Position numbers and translations under genes: made by a program. From contig NZ_CP012036.1 of NCBI RefSeq assembly GCF_001298445.1, forward strand, positions 3,191,351 through 3,255,350: 64,000 bases of DNA, written 5' to 3'. This stretch comes from Nostoc piscinale CENA21 (GTDB lineage Bacteria > Cyanobacteriota > Cyanobacteriia > Cyanobacteriales > Nostocaceae). Below are positions 38,050 to 48,276 of this stretch, in pieces. Each line of letters starts with the position of its first letter. Position 1 is the first letter of the stretch. The notes under the pieces are model-generated. The model worked only from the letters and a program-made list of their open reading frames with translations. It made no database searches and was not told the origin of the DNA.

Positions 38050-39495
38050 ATGAGTTCTGATTTTCAACCACCACCTAAAGGCTTGTCCATACTCAGTTCT
38101 GTGGGCGGGGTGGTGACAGCGGTAATTGCGATCGCAGGGTTAAATTTTTGGTCTGGTCGTCTTTCCCAAAATACACAAACACCAGAAGTATCAGCCTCTC
38201 AAACTGCTACTCCCACAGATCAGATAGACACACAAGCACAAAAAATCGCCAAACTTGATGCTAACTCTGTCGTTTTACCAGGAACACCAATCGCCGCCAG
38301 TGAACTGTCCAGTAAAACACCTTACATTGCGCCAGGAGTAGGCAAACTCGACACAGCAGATATGGAGGCGGCGCGTTTAGCTTGGTCATATTTTCAAAAA
38401 AACTGGAACGAGAAAACAGGCTTAGTTAATTCTGTTGATGGTTTTGCATCTGTAACTATTTGGGATCAAGCAGCTGCGATCGCAGCTTTGGTTAGCGCCA
38501 AAGAACTCAATATTATTACTAACGCAGAATTTGAAACGAAGATGACCAAAATGTTGCAGACTTTAGCATCTTTACCTTTATATAAAGGTGAACTGCCGAA
38601 CAAAGTCTACAACGCTCAAACTCTCATACCTGTTAATTACGGTCAACTAGATAAACGGGAAGAAATTGGTTGGTCAGCGATTGATTTGGGAAGAATGGCA
38701 ATTTGGCTGAAGATTGTGGAAGCCAAGTATCCCAAAATGCGATCACCTGTGCAAGCTGTTTGGCAACATTGGCAAGTCAAGCGCCTCACCAAAAATGGTC
38801 AAATGTATGGTACTGCTGTTGTTGAAACTAAAGAGCAGTATAACCAAGAAGGTCGCTTGGGCTATGAAAATTATGCTGCTTATGGTTTGAAACTCTGGGG
38901 TTTAGATGTCAAGCAAGCCTTAGATTATCAATCGAATACTGCTTTTGTGAATCTTTACGGTCAAGGCATTCCTTATGACCGTCGGGATGCGAAAAACTCT
39001 GGCGGAAATAACTACGTCCTCAGCGAACCCTACATTCTAGACGGTATAGAAACCGGATTCCAAGCACTGCCAAAAGCTTATGCCGAAAGAATATTAGCTG
39101 CTCAAGAAGCGCGTTATCAAGCCACACAAGAATTAACCGCCTTAACAGAAGATAACTTAGATCGTCCACCGTATTTTGTTTACAACAGCTTGTTTGTCAA
39201 CGGTCAACCTTGGGCGACAATTACCGATACTCAAGCACAACATAATAATTTACGTTTTCTCAGTGCTAAAGCTGCGATCGGCTGGTACGTACTTTATCAA
39301 ACTGATTACACCCGTTCTCTCACTGATACCGTCTTCTCTCAACTCAAGTCCGAAAAAGGTTGGTACAACGGCTTATACGAATCTCTGCGTCAACCAAATA
39401 AATCTCTGACTGCTAACAATAATGGGGTGATTTTAGAAAGTTTTCTTTATAAACAAGTTGGTCAACCTCTGATTATTTGGGCAGGAGTCAAGTAA
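38050..39495 (+). CDS. DUF3131 protein (single domain), membrane-anchored
   Basis: The 481-residue protein has one N-terminal helix (about residues 12-33), a Thr/Gln-rich linker, and a DUF3131 domain from about 105 to the end. Marks are AARLAWSYFQKNWNEKTGLV, GWSAIDLGRMAIWL, GRLGYENYAAYGLKLWG, LSEPYILDGIETGF, TDTQAQH and NNNGVILESFLY. DUF3131 has a glucoamylase-like (alpha/alpha)6 toroid and is regularly linked to cellulose-synthase-like enzymes. It probably trims or holds the polymer in the periplasm. It lies 110 bp after the barrel gene. Confidence 0.82.
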   Translation: MSSDFQPPPKGLSILSSVGGVVTAVIAIAGLNFWSGRLSQNTQTPEVSASQTATPTDQIDTQAQKIAKLDANSVVLPGTPIAASELSSKTPYIAPGVGKLDTADMEAARLAWSYFQKNWNEKTGLVNSVDGFASVTIWDQAAAIAALVSAKELNIITNAEFETKMTKMLQTLASLPLYKGELPNKVYNAQTLIPVNYGQLDKREEIGWSAIDLGRMAIWLKIVEAKYPKMRSPVQAVWQHWQVKRLTKNGQMYGTAVVETKEQYNQEGRLGYENYAAYGLKLWGLDVKQALDYQSNTAFVNLYGQGIPYDRRDAKNSGGNNYVLSEPYILDGIETGFQALPKAYAERILAAQEARYQATQELTALTEDNLDRPPYFVYNSLFVNGQPWATITDTQAQHNNLRFLSAKAAIGWYVLYQTDYTRSLTDTVFSQLKSEKGWYNGLYESLRQPNKSLTANNNGVILESFLYKQVGQPLIIWAGVK

Positions 39496-39681
39496 GCAGG
39501 TCAGCGTAAATAATTATTGTGGGAATAAGGCAGGGGGCGGGGAGCAGGGAGTAGGGAGAGAAAGAGTTTCATCCTTATTTACTTTTCTGCACATAGCTTG
39601 GTTTTATTACACCGACTTACTTAAACAATTGCTAATTATTAATACTTGGAATTCGTGCCATTACAAATTTTTTAAAATCTT

Positions 39682-42495
39682 ATGCGTCAGTACTTTTCAC
39701 AAAAATTGTGGAGATGGATTGCATTGTTCCTAATTGGAACATTCCTGCAATTTTTGGTTTACATCCCCACACCAGTTTTATCGCAAAATGCTAATAGCTG
39801 TGGCAATATTACTGCGCCGCTGACAGCCGAAGAACAAACTTATGCCCGTTCGGCTTGGCAGTATTTTGTCAAAAACTATCAACCAGCAACAGGATTTACC
39901 AATTCTGTGGGGGGTTATCCTTCAGGAACCCTGTGGGATATGGGGAATTATTTAATGGCCTTGAATGCAGCGCGATGGCTGAATCTAACCGACCAAGCAG
40001 ATTTTGATGCTCGTCTAAATAAGTTTTTAACAGGTATAAGCAATATCAAGTTATTTGAAGATGCCTTACCCAATAAAGTCTATAACACGGCTACCGGGCA
40101 GATGGTTGATTACGGTAACAATCCCATTGAACGGGGTATTGGCTGGTCTGCTTTAGATATCGGTCGGATTTTAGCGGCGTTTGATGTGATTCGCACTTGT
40201 CATCCCCAATATAATGATTGGCTCAAAGGCATTGTAGCCAAGTGGCAAGTAGCGCGATCGCTCAAAGATGGACAACTTTATGGGGCGACTGTTCTCCCAG
40301 ATAACAAAACATTATTAGTTCAAGAAGGGCGACTAGGCTACGAAGAATATGGTGCTAGAGGTTATCAACTCTGGGGTTTTTCTGCACCAAAAGCGATCGC
40401 CTTGGAACCCTATAAGATGGTTGAAATTAACGGTATACAAATACCTGTTGACACCCGCGATTTTCAAAGTACTAACGCCAATAATTACATTGTTAGTGAG
40501 TCTTATATTTTAGATGGCATTGAATTTGGCTTACAAGGTGAATTAGCCGATTTTGCGGCTAGAGTTCTCGAAGTGCAGAAGCGACGTTATGAAGCGACAG
40601 GTCAATTAACAGCCGTCACTGAAGATAACATCGACCAAGCACCTTATTTTCTCTACAACACTGTTTACGCTAACGGGCAGAGTTGGGCAACAATTACCGA
40701 TACAAACCAACCTTATCCCCAGTTTCGCAGCCTGAGTACCAAAGCGGCTTTTGGTTGGCGTTATCTCTACCCAGATAATGCTTACGCCCAAAAGCTGTTT
40801 GATGCAGTCAAGGATCTGCGTAGCCCTGATGACAGTGGTTATTATGCGGGTATTTATGAGGAAACGAAACAGCCAAATAAAGCCTTAACTGGGAATACCA
40901 ACGGGCTAATTTTAGAGATTTTGTACTACAAAGCCAGAGGGAATCGTTCTTTAATTACTAGTTCTGTAAATACACCAGCCAAAGCGCACAGTAACAATAC
41001 TTCTGCGGTAACTCCCACACCCATAAATCCTCCACAAACATCTGGGAATAATCCTAATGTTGGGGAGGTGAAAGTCACACCCAATCCCCCAGCCAAGAAT
41101 CCCCAAGTTGAGGAGGTGGCGATTACACCCATTCCCCCAGTTGATAGCCCAAATTCATCATCTCAGTTGAAATTAACTCGACCTTTGACAGTGGTGGAAC
41201 GGCGTTATGCAGAAGCGGCATGGAGATATTTTCAAGCTAATTATCATGCCAAGAATGGCTTAGTTGACGATCGCAGCGACTTTAAAGGTGCAACACTGTG
41301 GGGATTAGGCGATTATCTCGCCGCACTGCACGCCGCGCGATCGCTGGATGTAATTTCTGCTAAAGAATTTGACCAGCGCACCCGCCATTTATTAGCAGCG
41401 TTAGGAAAATTACAGTTATTTGCTGGTGAATTACCGAATCGGGGTTATGATACGCGATCGCTCCAACCAATAGACTACGGCGGCAACCCAGTCACAGAGG
41501 GCAATGGTTGGTCAGCTTTGGATATTGGCAGACTGTTAGCTGGGTTGTATAACTTAAAAAGCTACCATCCAGAATATACCAAAGCTGTTGATCAAATTGT
41601 CTTGGATTGGTCATACCTGCGGGTAGTCCGGGATGGGGCGCTTTCCAGTGCGACAGTGATTAAAAATCCCCAAGGGCGATATCTGACTCGCGTCAACCTG
41701 GATACTCGTTTGGGTTATGAAGAATATGCAGCGCGGGCTTTTCAATTGTGGGGATTTGATGTCCCAGGTTCGGCTGTAAGTGGGAAATATCAAACAACTG
41801 TAGTAGAAGGAGTGAAAATACCGACTGAGCGCCAACGTCCAGATACTAACTCCAAAGTCAATCAGTATACCGTCAGCAATCCTTTTATTCTTTATGGATT
41901 AGAGTTTGGTTTAGATCCGAAAATGCGATCGCTCTTTGAACCAATTTTCCAAGCCCAAGTCGAACGTTACCGTCGCACCGGGACTCTGACAACCGCCTCG
42001 ACAACCCTAATTGACCGCAAGCCTTACACAGTCCACAGCGCCATTACCGCCCAGGGTAAACCTTGGGAAGCTGTCAGCGATGATGGCCAAATTGTATCCC
42101 AAGGACGAATGGTTAGTACTGCTGTGGCTTTTGGATATGCTGCTTTGTTACCAGACAATCAATACAGCCAAAAATTACTGCAAGGTACAACTGACTTATA
42201 TAACCCACTCACAGGTTTTTACGAAGGCTTTTATGAATCCACAGGTAAAACAGCAGTTGGCTTCACCAGCAGCACCAACAGTATGATTTTGCAATCTTTG
42301 TTGTATACACTCACCAACCACAAACCCTTAATTTGTACCCGTACTTCCTTAAATTCTCCCTGGTGGAAAGCGATCGCCCAAGGAGATTCCGGCCGTGGCC
42401 TTCCTATAATTCCTCAGCCAAAAATTAAATTTATTTCTGATAGGGATGGCAATTATTGGGCATCTCTTCAAGAACATGAAAGCAAGGCAAAATAA
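39682..42495 (+). CDS. Double-domain DUF3131 protein
   Basis: The 937-residue protein has a signal peptide (MRQYFSQKLWRWIALFLIG..., cleaved near LSQ/NA) and two complete DUF3131 domains, about 48-428 and 505-890. They are joined by a Pro/Asn/Thr-rich linker in which a PNPPAKNPQVEEV-like unit is repeated. Each half shows the YARSAWQYF/YAEAAWRYF opening, GWSALDIGR, RLGYEEYGARGYQLWGF/RLGYEEYAARAFQLWGF, and NTNGLILE/STNSMILQ. It is a tandem duplication related to the single-domain protein upstream. It should be exported and act with the neighbouring GT2 and barrel. Confidence 0.85.
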   Translation: MRQYFSQKLWRWIALFLIGTFLQFLVYIPTPVLSQNANSCGNITAPLTAEEQTYARSAWQYFVKNYQPATGFTNSVGGYPSGTLWDMGNYLMALNAARWLNLTDQADFDARLNKFLTGISNIKLFEDALPNKVYNTATGQMVDYGNNPIERGIGWSALDIGRILAAFDVIRTCHPQYNDWLKGIVAKWQVARSLKDGQLYGATVLPDNKTLLVQEGRLGYEEYGARGYQLWGFSAPKAIALEPYKMVEINGIQIPVDTRDFQSTNANNYIVSESYILDGIEFGLQGELADFAARVLEVQKRRYEATGQLTAVTEDNIDQAPYFLYNTVYANGQSWATITDTNQPYPQFRSLSTKAAFGWRYLYPDNAYAQKLFDAVKDLRSPDDSGYYAGIYEETKQPNKALTGNTNGLILEILYYKARGNRSLITSSVNTPAKAHSNNTSAVTPTPINPPQTSGNNPNVGEVKVTPNPPAKNPQVEEVAITPIPPVDSPNSSSQLKLTRPLTVVERRYAEAAWRYFQANYHAKNGLVDDRSDFKGATLWGLGDYLAALHAARSLDVISAKEFDQRTRHLLAALGKLQLFAGELPNRGYDTRSLQPIDYGGNPVTEGNGWSALDIGRLLAGLYNLKSYHPEYTKAVDQIVLDWSYLRVVRDGALSSATVIKNPQGRYLTRVNLDTRLGYEEYAARAFQLWGFDVPGSAVSGKYQTTVVEGVKIPTERQRPDTNSKVNQYTVSNPFILYGLEFGLDPKMRSLFEPIFQAQVERYRRTGTLTTASTTLIDRKPYTVHSAITAQGKPWEAVSDDGQIVSQGRMVSTAVAFGYAALLPDNQYSQKLLQGTTDLYNPLTGFYEGFYESTGKTAVGFTSSTNSMILQSLLYTLTNHKPLICTRTSLNSPWWKAIAQGDSGRGLPIIPQPKIKFISDRDGNYWASLQEHESKAK

Positions 42496-42598
42496 TTGAA
42501 TCAAATCATTGGGAATTGTAGATTTCAGATAAATTCCACGGATAAATCTGGAGGCTGACTGCATACTTTAAATCGATTTTTTGATTACTGGTATTCCC

Positions 42599-44584
42599 AT
42601 GACTTCTACATCTTTTGACAATTCGGCTAATTTTTCTGGTAACAGTCGCTCAACACTCAAAAAACGCACATTATTATTTCGCTATTTAGCCGAAATTAAT
42701 TTAATCTTCGGTTTTTGGTATTTACAATGGCGCATCACTCATTCAATTAACTTTGATGCTTTGTGGTTGTCAATTCCCTTATTATTAGCTGAAATTTATA
42801 GTTATTTTGGTGGTGTGTTGTTTGTCATTGGTTTGTGGCGGCCTTTAGTGCGGCAGGTTAAATCTCTTGATCAGATGATTCCGCCTTTAGAACAATCTGA
42901 ATGGCCGACAGTAGATGTATTTATTACTTGCTACAATGAGCCACCAGAAATTGTTGAGCAAACTGCAACAGCGGCTTTGGCAATTGATTATCCTGCGAAT
43001 AAATTGCATGTTTACGTATTAGATGATGGTAACTCACCAGCTATGCGAACCATGACCGAAAGGTTATGTATTCAAGATTTGCAATCACCATTACTACAAC
43101 AAGAAGCAAACCGCATTGATGCTGAACGCTCTCGCTTAGTAGAACGTCTGCAAAAATTAGAGAATCTTAAATTCAATATTCAAGCAGCTGAAGATTGGTT
43201 ACAAGAATTATCGTCAATTCAAACTAAAGAGACAACATCAGCAGCAGAATTAGTCGAAAGTCTACAACAATTTATTTTGTGGTTGCCGCCAGAACATCAA
43301 AGTATAACTGCAAGACTAACAACTGAAAAACGAGCTTTAGAAAAGGCAATTCACCACAAAGAATTGGAATTAGTGCAACTAGCAAGATTTCATTATATCG
43401 CACGCCCTAAACCTGTAGGTGTGCCTCACCATGCGAAAGCTGGTAATCTTAATTATGCGATTTTTTCTGGAGAAACTGCGGGAGAATTTATTCTCACTTT
43501 AGATGCTGATCATATTCCCAAACCACAATTTCTCAAACGAGTTTTACCATATTTTTATACATATAATCTTTTCACTGGCAAGTACGAACAAAACCGTATT
43601 GCCTTTGTGCAAACACCACAAGATTTTTATAATATTCCATCTGGTGATCCTTTTGGACATAAAGCCAATTTATTTTATGGGCCACTACAACAGGGAAAAG
43701 ATGGAATGAATGCGGCATTTTACACAGGGACAAATGCTATTCTCCGCCGGGAAGCACTCATTAATGTAGGGCTGCAATATTTTGCTGATGAGTTTAGCAA
43801 AGATGAAACAAAATTAGATGAATTTCAATTAGTCGGTGGTGTATCAAGTAATAGTATTACAGAAGATATGAATACGGCTATGCGCTTACATGGTGCTGGT
43901 TGGAAATCGATTTATCATCACGAACTTTTAGCGGAAGGTTTAGCACCAGATGATTTGAGTTCTACCTTAAAACAGCGACTACGCTGGGCGCAAGGCACTA
44001 TCCAAGTTTTATCAAAAGAAAATCCCTTTGCTAAACCAGGACTAACCTTTTGGCAACGTCTGCAATACTTTAAAACAATGTATAGCTATTTTTCGGGTTT
44101 TGCTACTCTGGTGTTTATTGTTTGTCCAGTTATTTATTTCTTTACAGAAATTGCACCTGTGCAAACCTTTGGTGATGATTTTGCTATACATTTTATTCCT
44201 GCTTTTATTATCAACAGATTGACATTTTTAGCAATGTCTTGGGGGATTCCGGCTGGTGAATTGTGGCGTTCAGAACAATATGCGATCGCATTATTTCCAC
44301 TACTAATTCAAGCTGTCTGGAGTGTGTTTACAGGACAAAAAATTAATTTCCAAGTTACACCAAAACAAAGACAATCCGGTATTTATCTGCGTATGGTATG
44401 GCCGCAATTACTGGTATTTTCCCTGACTATTTTAGGTATGCTGTGGAGTTTTTACCTATTTGTTATTGGGCAGAACAATTATCCTTGGACATCTCTAGTC
44501 AATAGTGCTTGGGCTATTTATAATCTACTGCTTTTATGGGGGATTATTCGTGCTGCTGTTTGGCAACCATCCCAAAAGTATTAA
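42599..44584 (+). CDS. Cellulose-synthase-like glycosyltransferase (GT2)
   Basis: The preferred start is ATG 42599 (MTSTSFDNSANFSGN), 661 residues; TTG 42581 adds six. Two helices near the N-terminus precede the GT-A domain with FITCYNEP, VLDDGNSP, TLDADHIPKP (DxD), SITEDMNTAMRLHGAGW (catalytic ED) and LKQRLRWAQG (QxxRW). Five helices follow. There is no PilZ domain, so direct c-di-GMP control is not evident. Between the first Asp and HAKAGNLN lies an unusual insert of about 110 residues, charged and coiled-coil-like (IDAERSRLVERLQKLENL). The enzyme should polymerise a UDP- or GDP-sugar beta-glycan at the plasma membrane. Confidence 0.88.
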   Translation: MTSTSFDNSANFSGNSRSTLKKRTLLFRYLAEINLIFGFWYLQWRITHSINFDALWLSIPLLLAEIYSYFGGVLFVIGLWRPLVRQVKSLDQMIPPLEQSEWPTVDVFITCYNEPPEIVEQTATAALAIDYPANKLHVYVLDDGNSPAMRTMTERLCIQDLQSPLLQQEANRIDAERSRLVERLQKLENLKFNIQAAEDWLQELSSIQTKETTSAAELVESLQQFILWLPPEHQSITARLTTEKRALEKAIHHKELELVQLARFHYIARPKPVGVPHHAKAGNLNYAIFSGETAGEFILTLDADHIPKPQFLKRVLPYFYTYNLFTGKYEQNRIAFVQTPQDFYNIPSGDPFGHKANLFYGPLQQGKDGMNAAFYTGTNAILRREALINVGLQYFADEFSKDETKLDEFQLVGGVSSNSITEDMNTAMRLHGAGWKSIYHHELLAEGLAPDDLSSTLKQRLRWAQGTIQVLSKENPFAKPGLTFWQRLQYFKTMYSYFSGFATLVFIVCPVIYFFTEIAPVQTFGDDFAIHFIPAFIINRLTFLAMSWGIPAGELWRSEQYAIALFPLLIQAVWSVFTGQKINFQVTPKQRQSGIYLRMVWPQLLVFSLTILGMLWSFYLFVIGQNNYPWTSLVNSAWAIYNLLLLWGIIRAAVWQPSQKY

Positions 44585-44696
44585 AAAATTTTGCAAAAAC
44601 TAGCGGTTGAAATTGACTAGATAACTTGCTGTTATACAATGCAAATGCCAAAATATAAAAGTGTAAGCTTTATCATAAAAATTAGGTAATTAACTC

Positions 44697-45023
44697 ATGA
44701 ATTCTTCAATCAAAATAATTCAGCCACAAGGAATCTTAAATGGCATTACAGGTAATGAATTGCGGCGTGAAGTGAGCGATCTACTGGATAATGGTACAGA
44801 TATTGTTTTGATTGATTTAAAAGAAGTTAATTTTATCGATAGCTCTGGTTTAGGGTCTTTAGTGTCAGCCGCACAAATGGTCAGAAATACTAATGCAAAA
44901 CTATTTGTTTGTTCTGTGAGTGATCAAGTAAAAATGCTATTTGAATTAACGAAAATTGATCGAGTAATTCAAGTTTTTGTCGATCAAGATGATTTTAAAC
45001 GCCAAGTTTTGACAACTTCTTGA
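44697..45023 (+). CDS. STAS-domain anti-sigma factor antagonist
   Basis: The 108-residue protein is a single STAS domain: LNGITGNELRREVSDLLDNG, VLIDLKEVNFIDSSGLGSLV with the phosphorylatable Ser in the DSSG turn, and a C-terminal helix KMLFELTKIDRVIQVF. In Bacillus-type partner switching the antagonist is phosphorylated by an RsbW-like kinase and reset by a PP2C phosphatase, and both are encoded at 31.9-33.7 kb. Here it lies 112 bp after the cellulose-synthase-like gene, which suggests that polymer synthesis is tied to a partner-switching signal. Specific pairing is inferred. Confidence 0.87.
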   Translation: MNSSIKIIQPQGILNGITGNELRREVSDLLDNGTDIVLIDLKEVNFIDSSGLGSLVSAAQMVRNTNAKLFVCSVSDQVKMLFELTKIDRVIQVFVDQDDFKRQVLTTS

Positions 45024-45047
45024 AAAATCAAAAATATAAAATGCTTG

Positions 45048-45090
45048 AAAGCCTAGTTGGTATTGGCACAATATCTATATCCTAGGCTTT
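45048..45090. terminator. Weak hairpin after the STAS gene
   Basis: AAAGCCTAG (45048-45056) pairs with CTAGGCTTT (45082-45090) around a 25-base loop. It lies 24 bases after the STAS stop codon. Loop size makes it a weak candidate. Confidence 0.35.
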
Positions 45091-45273
45091 GATAGTTGAT
45101 TTATAATATTTATGTTGATAGGGGATAGAGGCGCTTAGGCTATATAAATGTATCTCATTAGGGCGAAAACTATTGTAAGTAATTTTAATTACCAAAAACC
45201 TCAAATCGGGTTAACTAATTTGCCGGATATACCGGACATAATATTACAGGTGAATAGTGATTTTATGAGAATT

Positions 45274-45297
45274 AGAGACGTTGTATACAACGTCTCT
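45274..45297. repeat. Palindromic repeat, copy 2 (AGAGACGTTGTATACAACGTCTCT)
   Basis: A perfect 24-base palindrome centred on TATA. It lies in the 389-bp gap between the STAS gene and the convergent glucokinase gene. Related copies lie at 35125 and 59361. No ORF is supported in the gap. Confidence 0.75.
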
Positions 45298-45412
45298 ATA
45301 TACGTGGCAAGGCTAAAATAGTGCTTAAAAAATCTGCGATGTAACCGACTTTTTATCGCAATATTTCAGGCTTAAAAAACTACCACTAATTAATTCATGC
45401 TTCATGAAATTT

Positions 45413-46120
45413 CTAATCACGCCACAAGGCAATTCCGCCTAACAAACCTGTAACATTGGGTATGAGTTTGACATTTAAAGGTAGTTGTAAATTTACTTTC
45501 ACAGCTTCACCACCGCCGATATAAAGACAATCATAATTAAATAAATGCTGCAAAGAAGCGATCGCTTTTTCTAAGCGCCTGTTCCATCTTTTCTGGCCAT
45601 ACTTTTGTAAAGCTGCACGTCCTAATTGTTCTTCGTAAGTCTGGCCTTTGCGAAACTGATGGTGTCCCATTTCCATGTTCGGCACAAGTTTACCATCGAC
45701 AAATAAAGCCGAACCAAAGCCAGTCCCCAAGGTAATTACTAACTCTACACCTTTGCCAGCGATCGCGCCTAAGCCTTGCATATCTGCATCATTAATTACT
45801 CGTACTGGTTTATTTAAACGTTGGGATAATGCTGTGGCAAAATCAAACCCAATCCAATCAGAATGCAAGTTTACTGCTGTTTCTGTGACTCCACACCGCA
45901 CTACACCAGGAAAACCAACGGAAACCCGATGAAAATTACCTTGAGAATCGGCTAAAAGTGCGATCGCATTAATTACCACATCTGGTTTAGCTGGGGATGG
46001 TGTATCTACCCGCGCCCTTTCTGTGATTGCAGTTCCGGTAATATCCAAAACCATTGCTTTGACACCGCTACCACCAATATCAACCGATAAAGTGCGGATT
46101 GAACCATTTTCATCAACCAT
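45413..46120 (-). CDS. ppgK: Polyphosphate glucokinase (ROK family)
   Basis: The 235-residue protein has the ASKHA/ROK fold: LSVDIGGSGVKAMVLD (phosphate 1), VGFPGVV, VINDADMQGLGA with the catalytic Asp, and VITLGTGFGSALFVDG (phosphate 2). MGHHQFRKGQTYEEQLGR replaces the usual zinc segment and is typical of the polyphosphate-using subgroup. It phosphorylates glucose with polyphosphate (and possibly ATP) in the cytosol. Length fits that subgroup, which is shorter than other ROK kinases. It is transcribed alone, convergent with the STAS gene. Confidence 0.85.
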   Translation of the reverse strand: MVDENGSIRTLSVDIGGSGVKAMVLDITGTAITERARVDTPSPAKPDVVINAIALLADSQGNFHRVSVGFPGVVRCGVTETAVNLHSDWIGFDFATALSQRLNKPVRVINDADMQGLGAIAGKGVELVITLGTGFGSALFVDGKLVPNMEMGHHQFRKGQTYEEQLGRAALQKYGQKRWNRRLEKAIASLQHLFNYDCLYIGGGEAVKVNLQLPLNVKLIPNVTGLLGGIALWRD

Positions 46121-46603
46121 TAAGTTTTTCCTACTTACTATTTGTTCTTTGGCTATTATGCTTTAACTAAAGACTAAAGATTAGGAAACTAATTCTTTTA
46201 GTCCTCATCTTCAATATTTAAACAGTAATTACCAAGTATCAATTAAGAATTACGAAACCTTTGCCATATTAAAACCATTAAGTTTGTCCACAATATGTTA
46301 CGACTTAATTATTGTTGTAAACAGCATATAAAGCAGCAATAAGAGCTAATCAAAAAAATGTACAGCAATGCTTGATATTAAGATTCTTTTTCAATACACA
46401 CTTTTCCAAATCTCCTTGATTGCCTGAATTCCTTCTTGGCTGAATCTATTTGATGAAGCTTTTGTGAAGCTTTATACATAAACTTATGTTGTTAATCTAG
46501 GATGTCAGTATTAACCGAATACTTATGAGAGAATTAAGTACATAGAATGTAAGATTCAACTTACAGTGATTCAGATTGCACAGAAATACATCAAGATAGC
46601 GAC
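46121..46603. other. Intergenic region upstream of the orthocaspase gene
   Basis: These 483 AT-rich bases separate the minus-strand glucokinase and the plus-strand caspase gene and hold both promoters. No ORF with coding character, RNA fold or repeat family was recognised. Confidence 0.5.
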
Positions 46604-48229
46604 ATGGCAAAGGTGGCACTGCTAATTGGAAACAGTGAATATATGTATAATTTATCGCCTCTGCCTTGTGCTACTAATGACGTTGAGGCAATGCAGAGAG
46701 TATTGCAAAACTCAGAAATAGGTGGTTTTGATCAGGTAGAACAGCTACTCAACCCTGATCTCCAAGAAATTCAAGTAAAAATCAAAACACTATTTGCTGG
46801 ACGGAAAAAAAGAAGACTTGGCACTATTATTTTTTTTCTGGACATGGATTAAAGGATAGAAACGGCAAGTTTTACTTTTCTAATCGAGCTACTAACAGTG
46901 AACATATTGAGGCTACAGCTACACCAGCCAGTTTCGTGCAGTACATTATGAGTGGTTCACGCTGTAGCCAAGTTGTAATTCTTGACTGTTGTTTTAGTGG
47001 AGCTTTTGCAGATGGACTCACAGTTAAGGGTGATGAAACTGTGGATATTCAGAGTCAACTAGGTGGAAAAGGACGAGCAGTTCTCACAGCTTCAACTTCG
47101 ACACAATATGCTTTAGAGCAACAGGGAGAAGACCTTTCAGTATATACTCGTTTCATAGTAGAAGGTATTGAGACTGGTGCTGCTGATATAGACAATGATG
47201 GACTGATTTCAACAGATGAATTACATAGATATGCTCAGAAAAAAAGTTCAGGAAGTTGCACCAACGATGTCACCTAAAATTTTCACTGCAGAAGAAGGAT
47301 TCAGAATTTACATAGCAAAAGCACCTACTAATGATCCAAAACTTCAGTATCGGAAAGAAGTCGAAAAATATGCTAAGAGAGGAGAAATTTCTAGTACTGG
47401 GCATAGAATATTAGCAGCATTACAAGAAGCTTCAGGACTAACAATTGAACAAGCAAAGGAGATAGAAGCTGATGTTTTAAAACCTTATCAAGAATACAAA
47501 AATAAGTTAAAAAAATATGAACAAGCTTTAGTTGAGGCACTTGAACATCGATATCATTTAAAGCAAGATACTTACAATGAACTCAAATATTATCAAAAGA
47601 TTCTTGGGTTGAGAGATGAAGATATTATTCTCATTGAAAAAAACTTGCTTTTGATGCTGCCTGGATTAAACAGGTTTGTTAAGCTGTCGAGAAAAGCTTC
47701 TTTACAGTGCTTAAGCATAACATGTTTACTAATTGGTTTAGGTATAGTAGCAGCTAACGCAATTTCTTTCTACAAGAAAATGGCTATAAAACCAATTACA
47801 ACATTAATAAAAGAGAAAAAATATGAAGAATGTATTACAAAGATAAATCAAGATTTCTTACTGCGTTCAACAGAATTTCAAACTGCTCAACAGTGTTATA
47901 ACGGTTTAATTGCACAGGCTAAAGAAATTTTTCAAGTCAATAATGACTTTGAGCAAGCAATGCGCCTTTTAGATTTAGTTCCTCAAGGTGTTCTTTTTCA
48001 GGAAGTTACAGAAGCCCGTGAATCAATCGTTGATTTAAAACATTATAGAGATGCTAAAGAAGCAGAAAGTAGATGTGATTGGATTGAGATGAAAGCAAAT
48101 TTAGAAAAAATTAAGCATCGTTCTCAAGAAATGGAAAATTCTCTGGCAGAATTAATAAGAAAAATTAATACGGGTGAGGCGTTAATTCAAATGAATCAAT
48201 GTCCTAGTAGGGCAATTATTACAAATTAA
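46604..48229 (+). CDS. Orthocaspase (peptidase C14) with EF-hand-like loop, helical domain and C-terminal membrane segment (three frameshifts in this sequence)
   Basis: ATG 46604 starts KVALLIGNSEY. The frame breaks at A7 (46805-46811), T8 (46830-46837) and A7 (47239-47245); with one base fewer at each it is one 540-residue protein. The restored middle reads KKEDLALLFFSGHGLKDRNG, with catalytic His80, and VVILDCCFSGAFADG, with catalytic Cys129. DIDNDGLISTDE (about 195-206) matches a canonical EF-hand calcium loop. VEKYAKRGEISSTGHRILAAL begins a helical domain like those of other cyanobacterial conflict proteins. A membrane helix near 365-390 is followed by a region that may face outward. The COP23-protease gene lies 47 bp downstream. 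The catalytic residues argue against a dead gene. Confidence 0.82.
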
Positions 48230-48276
48230 GGTAGAGTATTTATATAAACATAATTTATAAATAAAAATATAAAAAA

